The notes under the pieces were generated by a model. It searched no databases. It was not told where the DNA came from and saw only the letters and a list, made by a program, of their open reading frames with translations. The translations under genes were made by a program, and so were the position numbers. DNA of 5,306 bases from Methylococcaceae bacterium (lineage in GTDB: Bacteria > Pseudomonadota > Gammaproteobacteria > Methylococcales > Methylococcaceae). Positions 1 through 5,306 of this stretch are shown here, in pieces. The stretch's first letter is position 1; each line of letters begins with the position of its first letter. Location: positions 1 through 5,306 of the forward strand of contig JAJRDJ010000287.1 of the NCBI GenBank assembly GCA_028678445.1, written 5' to 3'.

Positions 1-57
1 GAATACCAGCCAGAAGGTACCCAACACTTCCGCCGAGGCACGATGAAGAATGGTCAT
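1..57 (-). CDS. aqpZ: Aquaporin Z-like channel, N-terminal fragment (cut by window edge)
   Basis: Reading the minus strand from an ATG at 57-55 gives 19 codons that stay open to the window edge: MTILHRASAEVLGTFWLVF. The stretch AEVLGTFWLVF closely matches the start of the first transmembrane helix of bacterial aquaporin Z (E. coli has AECFGTFWLVF), where the family begins a few residues after the initiator Met. Members of this family are inner-membrane MIP-family channels of about 230 residues with six helices and two NPA motifs that pass water; those motifs lie outside the window. A purine-rich Shine-Dalgarno (AGGGGG on the minus strand, 72-67) sits 9 bases before the ATG and supports this start. 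The gene is transcribed divergently from aceE across 368 bases. The match is short, so a related MIP channel such as GlpF is not fully excluded, but the GTFWLVF wording favours AqpZ. Confidence 0.8.
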   Translation of the reverse strand, partial: MTILHRASAEVLGTFWLVF

Positions 58-135
58 GGTTAATTTCCCCCTAAGTAGATTAATTACGGAAAGTTTTTTC
101 TGGTTGTGGGGCGAATATATTCCAACCCGCATAAC

Positions 136-160
136 CGGGAACCAATGTTCGGGGAACAAA
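136..160. repeat. Overlapping GGGAAC direct repeat and GAAC/GTTC inverted repeats
   Basis: GGGAACCAA (137-145) recurs as GGGAACAAA (152-160), an offset of 15 bases with 8 of 9 bases equal. Between them lies GTTC (147-150), which makes two overlapping palindromes: GAAC-CAAT-GTTC (139-150) and TGTTC-GGG-GAACA (146-158). A weaker CCCG/CGGG pair (126-129 and 136-139) adjoins on the left. Such clustered half-sites between divergent promoters are typical of a transcription factor operator. No specific regulator can be named: the GAAC-N4-GTTC core looks like LexA boxes of some phyla, but it is short and flanked differently. Confidence 0.4.
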
Positions 161-324
161 GGCCAAAATGCAAGCAGGAGCAGGAAAGTTGGCACCGGAC
201 CGAAATCCTGGCAAAAAGACCCCGAGGCGAGCAATGGGTGCCATGATCGGTTGTCGTGGGCGCAGTTGGTTGACATTGCCAGGCCATAAGTTAGGGGGTG
301 CCAATGCTCAAATGGCGGGAAAAG

Positions 325-341
325 TCGGCGCTTCGCGCCGA
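325..341. other. Perfect 7-bp GC-rich hairpin upstream of the aceE promoter
   Basis: TCGGCGC (325-331) and GCGCCGA (335-341) are exact reverse complements around a TTC triloop. No T-tract follows on the plus strand, so it is not a standard forward terminator. On the minus strand it is followed by CTTTTCCC, a weak T-run, but no minus-strand gene ends here. If transcription starts about 7 bases after the TATAAT box, near 384, the palindrome lies at about -59 to -43, a usual place for an activator site. It could instead be a small dispersed palindromic repeat. Confidence 0.4.
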
Positions 342-371
342 ATTGAATGGAATATGAGCGATTGGCTTGTC

Positions 372-377
372 TATAAT
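372..377 (+). promoter_or_regulatory. Candidate -10 box of the aceEF promoter
   Basis: TATAAT is an exact sigma-70 -10 hexamer, 48 bases before the aceE ATG, which would give a 5' leader of about 40 bases. There is no good -35 at 16-18 bases: the nearest likeness, TTGAAT (343-348), is 23 bases away. A TG at 368-369 is one base off the extended -10 position. The missing -35 suggests either dependence on an activator or a chance match. Confidence 0.45.
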
Positions 378-410
378 CGCCGCCTCATTGTTCGGATGAA
401 CTCACGTCCC

Positions 411-416
411 AAGGAA
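411..416 (+). promoter_or_regulatory. aceE ribosome binding site
   Basis: AAGGAA lies 9 bases before the ATG at 426 and is the evidence that decides the aceE start. The in-frame ATG at 396 has no comparable purine-rich site, and the one at 168 would add 86 residues with no resemblance to E1 proteins. Confidence 0.75.
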
Positions 417-425
417 TTCAGACTC

Positions 426-3113
426 ATGACGGCTGGAACAGATTCGCAATTCACCCAGAACCTCCAGGCTCAGGACACTGATCCCGATGAAACCCGCGAG
501 TGGCTTGAGGCCCTCGAAGCGGTCATCGGCTCGGAAGGTGTCGAGCGGGCGCACTTCCTGATCGAGAATCTGGTGGATCAGGCTCGGCGGTCCGGGGCCA
601 ACCTGCCGTATAAGGCAAACACCGCCTACATCAATACCATTCCTCCCCACCTGGAAGCCCGGTCGCCGGGGGATCATGCGATCGAGAACCGCATCCGCGC
701 CTACATCCGCTGGAACGCCATGGCGATGGTGGTGCGGGCCAATCGCAAGTCGACTGAATATGGCGGCCATATCGCCAGTTTTGCCTCGGCAGCGACTCTA
801 TATGACGTCGGCTTCAATCATTTTTTCCGGGCGCCGAGTAAGGATTTGGGCGGCGATCTGGTCTACTTCCAGGGCCACGCCGCGCCGGGCATCTATGCGC
901 GGGCCTTCGTGGAAGGGCGGCTGAGCGAGGAGCAGCTCGATCATTTCCGAGCCGAGATAGAAGGCGAGGGCAAGGGCTTGAGTTCCTATCCGCATCCCTG
1001 GCTGATGCCGGATTTCTGGCAATTCCCGACCGTGTCGATGGGCCTCGGGCCCATCATGTCCATCTATCAGGCTCGCTTCATGAAATACCTGGAAGATCGT
1101 GGCATCCTCAATACCACCGGCCGCAAGGTCTGGTGTTACTGTGGCGATGGGGAAATGGATGAACCCGAATCCCTCGGTGCCATTGGCCTGGCCGGGCGCG
1201 AGAAATTGGACAACCTCATTTTTGTCATCAACTGCAACCTGCAGCGACTGGACGGGCCGGTGCGTGGCGATGGCAAGATCATCCAGGAGCTGGAAGCCAA
1301 TTTCCGGGGCGCTGGCTGGAATGTCATCAAGGTTATCTGGGGTTCTTACTGGGATCCCTTGCTGGCCAAGGACACTAAGGGACTGCTTAGAAAACGCATG
1401 GAAGAGGCGGTCGACGGCGAATACCAGGCGTACAAGGCCAAGGGCGGCGCGTATACCCGCGAGCATTTCTTCGGCAAATATCCCGAACTGCGGGAGATGG
1501 TTTCCAACCTCAGCGATGAGGACATCTGGCGCCTCAATCGTGGCGGTCACGATGCCCACAAGGTCTTCGCGGCTTATCACGCGGCGGCCCACCACACCGG
1601 CCAGCCAACCGTGATCCTGGCAAAAACCGTCAAGGGCTATGGGATGGGGCCGATCGGCGAAGGGCGCATGTCCACCCATCAGCAGAAAAAGCTCGACGAT
1701 AGTTCGGTCAAGGCATTCCGTGACCGATTCAGGATTCCCGTCACCGACGAGCAACTGCCCAGCGTTCCGTACTACCGCCCACCCGAGGACAGCCCCGAAC
1801 TGAAATATATGCACGAGCGGCGTGCGGCCCTAGGCGGGTCGCTGCCACAGCGCCGGCTGGATGCCCCACATCTCCAGGTGCCAGGTCTGGAGATCTTCGA
1901 CAGCCTGCTGAAAGGCACCGAAGATCGCGATATGTCTACTACTATGGCCTTTGTCCGCTTGCTCACGCTGCTACTGCGCGACAACAAGGTGGGTCGTTAT
2001 GTGGTGCCCATCGTGCCCGATGAGGCGAGGACTTTCGGCATGGACAGCTTGTTCCGCCAGTATCGGATTTACTCCTCGGTCGGCCAGTTGTACGAGCCGG
2101 AGGATTCCGACAGCGTGATGTATTACCGGGAGGACAAGACCGGCCAGATTCTGGAAGAAGGGATCAATGAAGCCGGTTCGATGTGTTCCTGGATTGCCGC
2201 AGGCACGGCCTACAGCAACCACAACGTGCAGATGATCCCGTTCTACATCTACTACTCGATGTTCGGGTTCCAGCGCGTGGGTGATCTGATGTGGGCGGCG
2301 GGCGACATGCGCGCCAGGGGCTTCCTGCTCGGCGGCACGGCGGGGCGCACCACGCTGGCGGGCGAGGGACTGCAGCATCAGGATGGGCACAGCCTCCTGG
2401 CGATGTCGGCGATCCCGAATTGCGTGGCCTATGACCCTTGCTATGCCTACGAACTGGCGGTGATCGTCCAGGACGGTCTGCGCCGCATGTATCAGGAAGG
2501 CGAGCAGATTTTCTATTACCTGACGGTGATGAATGAGAATTACGCCCAACCGGCCTTGCCCGTGGGCAGCGAGAATGGCATCGTCAAGGGTATGTACCGG
2601 ATTCGCGAGACTGGCTCGGCCCAGATACAGTTACTGGGTAGCGGCACCATTCTTCGCGAAACCCTGCGGGCGGCCGATATCCTGAAGGCTGATTACGGCA
2701 TCGACGCGGATGTCTGGAGCGTGACCAGCTACAACGAACTGCGCCGCGATGGCATTGACAAGGAACGCTGGAATCTCCTGCACCCCGACCAGCCCCGGCG
2801 CGTCAGTTATGTCGAGGAGCAACTCGCGTCGACACAAGGGCCGATTGTTTCGGCGTCGGATTACATGCGCATCGTGGCCGACCAGATTCGGCCTTACGTC
2901 CCGCGCAGCTTTACGGTGCTGGGCACCGACGGCTTTGGCCGCAGCGACCGCCGCTCCGAGTTGCGCCGTTTCTTCGAGGTCGATCGCAACTACATCACGC
3001 TCGCTGCCCTCAAGGCGCTGGCGGATCAGGGCGACATCCCGCTCAAGGTGGTCACCGAGGCCATAACGAAGCTGGGTATCGACCCTGAAAAACCCAATCC
3101 GCTGACCGTCTGA
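426..3113 (+). CDS. aceE: Pyruvate dehydrogenase E1 component, homodimeric type
   Basis: This is the cytoplasmic, thiamine-diphosphate-dependent E1, which decarboxylates pyruvate and reductively acetylates the lipoyl groups of E2, feeding acetyl-CoA to the TCA cycle. Starting at 426 gives 895 residues, near the 887 of E. coli AceE, and the N-terminus DPDETREWLEALE aligns with the E. coli start. The TPP/Mg motif begins GDGEMDEPES at residue 240 and ends NCNLQ; D241, N271 and Q273 correspond to the E. coli magnesium ligands. H151 in QGH, H418 in the STHQ loop, E578 in ILEEGINE (the glutamate that activates the TPP pyrimidine) and H651/H655 in GLQHQDGH match known active-site positions. The transketolase-like middle domain and C-terminal domain (VLGTDGFGRSD near the end) are complete. 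No frameshift or missing key residue is seen. It is the first gene of an operon with aceF. Confidence 0.97.
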   Translation: MTAGTDSQFTQNLQAQDTDPDETREWLEALEAVIGSEGVERAHFLIENLVDQARRSGANLPYKANTAYINTIPPHLEARSPGDHAIENRIRAYIRWNAMAMVVRANRKSTEYGGHIASFASAATLYDVGFNHFFRAPSKDLGGDLVYFQGHAAPGIYARAFVEGRLSEEQLDHFRAEIEGEGKGLSSYPHPWLMPDFWQFPTVSMGLGPIMSIYQARFMKYLEDRGILNTTGRKVWCYCGDGEMDEPESLGAIGLAGREKLDNLIFVINCNLQRLDGPVRGDGKIIQELEANFRGAGWNVIKVIWGSYWDPLLAKDTKGLLRKRMEEAVDGEYQAYKAKGGAYTREHFFGKYPELREMVSNLSDEDIWRLNRGGHDAHKVFAAYHAAAHHTGQPTVILAKTVKGYGMGPIGEGRMSTHQQKKLDDSSVKAFRDRFRIPVTDEQLPSVPYYRPPEDSPELKYMHERRAALGGSLPQRRLDAPHLQVPGLEIFDSLLKGTEDRDMSTTMAFVRLLTLLLRDNKVGRYVVPIVPDEARTFGMDSLFRQYRIYSSVGQLYEPEDSDSVMYYREDKTGQILEEGINEAGSMCSWIAAGTAYSNHNVQMIPFYIYYSMFGFQRVGDLMWAAGDMRARGFLLGGTAGRTTLAGEGLQHQDGHSLLAMSAIPNCVAYDPCYAYELAVIVQDGLRRMYQEGEQIFYYLTVMNENYAQPALPVGSENGIVKGMYRIRETGSAQIQLLGSGTILRETLRAADILKADYGIDADVWSVTSYNELRRDGIDKERWNLLHPDQPRRVSYVEEQLASTQGPIVSASDYMRIVADQIRPYVPRSFTVLGTDGFGRSDRRSELRRFFEVDRNYITLAALKALADQGDIPLKVVTEAITKLGIDPEKPNPLTV

Positions 3114-3116
3114 GGA
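3112..3116 (+). promoter_or_regulatory. aceF ribosome binding site overlapping the aceE stop
   Basis: GAGGA shares its first two bases with the aceE stop codon TGA (3111-3113) and sits 6 bases before the aceF ATG. This arrangement suggests translational coupling of E1 and E2 on a single mRNA. Confidence 0.75.
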
Positions 3117-3122
3117 ACCTAC

Positions 3123-4787
3123 ATGGCCGCTGTTCATAAAGAGGTTTTCGTCCCCGATATCGGTGACTACAAGGATATCGAGGTCATCGAGGTGCTGGTC
3201 AAGCCTGGCGATGTCATCCAGCCGGAGGATTCGCTGATCACCCTCGAAAGCGACAAGGCCGCGATGGAACTCCCTTCTCCAGTGGGAGGGACGGTCAGAA
3301 GCGTGAATATCAAACCCGGTGATCGGGTCAGCAAGGGCACGCTGATTTTGGTGGCTGAACTGGCAGAGGGAGGGGCTGCCTCCGCGCCCGCCGTGACCGA
3401 GCCACAAGGGGTAGCTCCACCGCCATCCAGGGCCGCCATACCCGTCGAGCCGTCTCCTCCGAAGGCCGCCGCGCCTCAGTCGTCCATCGCCCAGGCAGTT
3501 GCCGAGCAGGAAATCTGCGTACCTGACATCGGTGACTACCAGGATATTGAAATCATCGAGGTGCTGGTCAAGCCGGGTGATACCGTCAAGGCTGAAGATT
3601 CGTTGATAACGCTGGAAAGCGACAAGGCCGCGATGGAACTGCCGGCCCCGGTCGGCGGCGTGGTGAAAGTGTTGCACGTCAAGCCTGGTGACCGGGTCAG
3701 CAAGGGCACGCCGATTCTGCTGCTGGAGGTATCGGGTAGGGTGGCCTCGCCCGTACAGCAACCTGTCGAGACTGCGGCAACCGTTGCGCCGCTGGCTGCT
3801 GCACAGCCCCAATCTTCATTGATAGCCACTGCCGCTGGGCCGACACACCAGGTGGCGGAGACCCGTGGAAGGACCCCGCTACCGCATGCCAGCCCCGCTA
3901 TCCGCAAGTTCGCCAGGGAATTGGGCGTCAATATCGCGCGTGTAACAGGATCCGGCCCCAAGGGGCGTATCTCGAAAGAGGATGTCCAGCAATTCGTCAA
4001 GCACAGCCTGCAAAAGGCAGAGCTGCCACCCGCAACCGGCGGGGTTGGTTTTGCCTTGCCACCGGCCCCCGAGATTGATTTCAGCAAATTCGGTCCGGTT
4101 GAAAGTCTGGCGTTGACGCGCATCCAGAAACTATCTGGCCCGAATCTTCACCGCAACTGGGTTTCGATTCCGCACATCACACAGTTCGACGACGCGGACA
4201 TCACCGATCTGGAGGCATTCCGGCTGTCACTGAAGGCCGAGGCTGAAAAGCGTGGCGTGAAGCTGTCGTTCCTGCCCTTCGTGCTCAAGGCCGTGGCGAC
4301 CACACTCAAGGCGTTCCCCTCCTTTAACGCCTCGCTGGGTGCGGGCGGCGAAACCCTGATCCTGAAAAAGTATTTCCATCTTGGCGTGGCAGTGGAAACC
4401 CCGGATGGCCTGGTGGTGCCGGTGCTCCGTGATGTCGATCAAAAGAGCGTGTTCGATCTGGCGGCCGAACTCGCCGAACTCAGCTCGCGGGCGCGCGGCA
4501 AGAAGCTGCGGGGCGCGGATCTGGAGGGTGGTAGTTTCACCATCTCCAGTCTTGGCGGTATTGGCGGCACGGCCTTCACGCCCATCATCAACGCCCCCGA
4601 AGTGGCGATCCTGGGCTTGTCCCGAAGCCAGCTGAAACCCGTGTACCAAGAGGGGCAGTTTGTCCCCCGGCTGATGTTGCCGCTCTCGCTGTCCTATGAT
4701 CATCGGGTTATTGACGGCGCACAGGCAGCCCGCTTCATCGTGCATTTGAGCAGCACGCTGGCCGATTTGCGCCGGGTGCTGTTGTAA
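3123..4787 (+). CDS. aceF: Dihydrolipoyllysine acetyltransferase, PDH E2, two lipoyl domains
   Basis: This is the structural core of the pyruvate dehydrogenase complex. Its swinging lipoyl arms take acetyl groups from E1 and the catalytic domain passes them to CoA. Domain order in the 554 residues: lipoyl domain 1 (about 5-80, modified lysine K45 in ESDKAAMEL), an Ala/Pro-rich linker (82-127), lipoyl domain 2 (about 129-203, K168 in the same motif), a second flexible linker (204-250), the peripheral subunit-binding domain (about 255-291, SPAIRKFARELGVN through GSGPKGRISKEDV) and the acyltransferase domain (about 320-554). The catalytic signature SYDHRVIDGA gives H527 and D531. E. coli AceF has three lipoyl domains and about 630 residues; two-domain forms are common elsewhere in proteobacteria. 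The IGDYKDIEVIEVLVKPGD wording suits PDH E2 rather than 2-oxoglutarate dehydrogenase E2. The ATG is supported by GAGGA 6 bases upstream, and the gap to aceE is 9 bases. Confidence 0.97.
   Translation: MAAVHKEVFVPDIGDYKDIEVIEVLVKPGDVIQPEDSLITLESDKAAMELPSPVGGTVRSVNIKPGDRVSKGTLILVAELAEGGAASAPAVTEPQGVAPPPSRAAIPVEPSPPKAAAPQSSIAQAVAEQEICVPDIGDYQDIEIIEVLVKPGDTVKAEDSLITLESDKAAMELPAPVGGVVKVLHVKPGDRVSKGTPILLLEVSGRVASPVQQPVETAATVAPLAAAQPQSSLIATAAGPTHQVAETRGRTPLPHASPAIRKFARELGVNIARVTGSGPKGRISKEDVQQFVKHSLQKAELPPATGGVGFALPPAPEIDFSKFGPVESLALTRIQKLSGPNLHRNWVSIPHITQFDDADITDLEAFRLSLKAEAEKRGVKLSFLPFVLKAVATTLKAFPSFNASLGAGGETLILKKYFHLGVAVETPDGLVVPVLRDVDQKSVFDLAAELAELSSRARGKKLRGADLEGGSFTISSLGGIGGTAFTPIINAPEVAILGLSRSQLKPVYQEGQFVPRLMLPLSLSYDHRVIDGAQAARFIVHLSSTLADLRRVLL
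3141..3722 (+). repeat. Internal tandem repeat encoding the two lipoyl domains
   Basis: Two copies (3141-3353 and 3510-3722) lie exactly 369 bases (123 codons) apart inside aceF. They share several exact DNA runs: 22 bases at 3184-3205 and 3553-3574, 26 bases around the lipoylated lysine at 3246-3271 and 3615-3640, and 18 bases at 3324-3341 and 3693-3710. The linkers that follow each copy differ clearly. Likeness at this level, including third codon positions, suggests a fairly recent duplication or continuing gene conversion between the domains. Confidence 0.85.
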
Positions 4788-4811
4788 CTGGACACGAAAG
4801 CGGAGCTAACC

Positions 4812-5306
4812 GTGAATGCCATACTTCAACGCAGGGTTTCCGCTGCGGATTATCTGGAGTGGGAAGCCCGGGAGCTAGTTAAGCACGAGTATTTGATGGG
4901 TGAAGTCTTCGCGATGGCGGGCGCCCGCGACGCACATGTGACCGTTGCAGGGAACGTCTTTGCCCTGCTGCGTGCTCACACCCGCGGCACACCCTGCCGC
5001 GTCTATATCGCTGACATGAAGCTGCAGGTCGCGGAAGCCGATGCCTTCTTTTATCCGGATGTCTTCGTAACCTGCGATACGCGCGATCATGGGTCGGAGC
5101 TTTTCAAAGCTCATGCCCGATTGGTGGTGGAAGTGCTGTCGGAATCCACCGCCGGTTTCGACCGAGGGAAAAAATTCGCGTGTTACCGGCGGCTGGAAAG
5201 CCTCCAGGAGTATGTCATCATCGACGCCGACGCACGCACCGTGGACGTGTTCCGGCGGGATGCAAGTGGGTGCTGGGTGCTCCACCCCTTTGAAGGCGAG
5301 GCCATC
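4812..5306 (+). CDS. Uma2 family (DUF820) endonuclease-like protein, C-terminus cut by window edge
   Basis: A GTG at 4812 with GGAG (4802-4805) 6 bases upstream opens a frame that stays open for 165 codons to the window end. The protein has the marks of the Uma2/DUF820 family: an N-terminal SAADYLEWE helix, KHEYLMGEVFAMAGA (residues 24-38), YPDVFV (81-86), VVEVLSEST (105-113) and GKKFACYRR (119-127), followed by EYVIID. D83, E107 and K120 or K121 fit a PD-(D/E)XK nuclease fold, which supports metal-dependent DNA cleavage as an inferred activity; the biological role of the family is largely unknown. Members usually have about 180-200 residues, so only the last few dozen are missing. It lies 24 bases after aceF on the same strand with no visible terminator, so co-transcription with aceEF is likely. 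Such genes are often present in many copies and move between genomes, so the PDH context need not be functional. Confidence 0.85.
   Translation, partial: MNAILQRRVSAADYLEWEARELVKHEYLMGEVFAMAGARDAHVTVAGNVFALLRAHTRGTPCRVYIADMKLQVAEADAFFYPDVFVTCDTRDHGSELFKAHARLVVEVLSESTAGFDRGKKFACYRRLESLQEYVIIDADARTVDVFRRDASGCWVLHPFEGEAI

Larger units (their letters stand above)
58..425. other. Divergent aqpZ-aceE intergenic region
   Basis: These 368 bases separate two divergent start codons and contain no gene I recognise. From left to right they hold the minus-strand Shine-Dalgarno of the aqpZ-like gene (67-72), an AT-rich stretch (about 72-100), a 10-bp palindrome GAATATATTC (113-122), overlapping repeats built on GGGAAC (126-160), a perfect hairpin (325-341), a TATAAT box (372-377) and the aceE Shine-Dalgarno (411-416). 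Within the palindrome, TATATT can be read as a -10 box on either strand. On the minus strand it has only a weak TTCCCG (141-136) as partner, 16 bases away, so an aqpZ promoter there is possible but unproven. The aceE frame happens to stay open from 168 through this region, but the resulting peptide resembles no E1 N-terminus and would cross the likely promoter. Confidence 0.7.

Noticed and set aside
141..270. PdhR-type half sites ACCAAT (141-146) and TTGGT (266-270)
   Set aside because: They are more than 100 bases apart and in the wrong arrangement for the PdhR operator, which needs TTGGT and ACCAA three bases apart.
270..275. Exact TTGACA, a possible -35 box for aceE
   Set aside because: No acceptable -10 lies 15-19 bases downstream; the sequence there is TTAGGGGG.
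50..289. Plus-strand open frame of 79 codons in the intergenic region
   Set aside because: It overlaps the start of the aqpZ-like gene on the other strand, has no Shine-Dalgarno that I can see, and its peptide resembles nothing known to me.
798..1814. Minus-strand open frame of 338 codons inside aceE
   Set aside because: It lies fully opposite a strongly conserved E1 coding region and is a typical shadow frame in GC-rich DNA.
2631..3812. Long minus-strand open frame (393 codons) with two internally similar segments
   Set aside because: It is the antisense of the end of aceE and the start of aceF. Its internal likeness is simply the lipoyl repeat read backwards, and it has no recognisable family motifs.
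4788..4811. Possible terminator between aceF and the Uma2 gene
   Set aside because: These 24 bases contain no stem with a T-run.
1..5306. CRISPR array, tRNA, rRNA, insertion sequence ends or a defence system
   Set aside because: No spaced repeat array, RNA gene, transposase or terminal inverted repeats are visible. One Uma2 gene alone is not evidence of a defence system.

Overview
The window holds a pyruvate dehydrogenase operon from a Gram-negative bacterium, most likely a gammaproteobacterium (a betaproteobacterium is possible). The reasons are the homodimeric AceE-type E1, an E2 with tandem lipoyl domains that starts a few bases after it, a divergent aqpZ-like gene, and GC-rich coding sequence. 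I cannot name the genus.

Layout. Positions 1-57 (minus strand) are the first 19 codons of a gene that reads like aquaporin Z and leaves the window on the left. Positions 58-425 are a divergent intergenic region. It contains overlapping GGGAAC direct and inverted repeats, a short AT palindrome, a perfect 7-bp hairpin, a consensus TATAAT -10 box and the aceE ribosome binding site. aceE (426-3113) encodes the thiamine-diphosphate-dependent E1. After 9 bases, with the Shine-Dalgarno overlapping the aceE stop codon, aceF (3123-4787) encodes an E2 with two lipoyl domains, an E1/E3-binding domain and the acyltransferase domain. After 24 bases, a GTG-started gene of the Uma2 (DUF820) PD-(D/E)XK nuclease-like family begins and runs off the right edge (4812-5306).

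How the genes work together. AceE decarboxylates pyruvate and reductively acetylates the lipoyl groups of AceF, and AceF transfers the acetyl group to CoA. The third component, dihydrolipoamide dehydrogenase (lpd), is not in the window. The place where it often lies is taken by the Uma2 gene, whose close same-strand spacing without a visible terminator suggests read-through from aceEF. The functional link between Uma2 and PDH is probably accidental.

This is mostly ordinary core metabolism and I see no convincing novel multi-gene system. The points most worth a second look are the structured aqpZ-aceE intergenic region, the strong DNA-level similarity between the two lipoyl repeats, and the Uma2 gene in the position of lpd.
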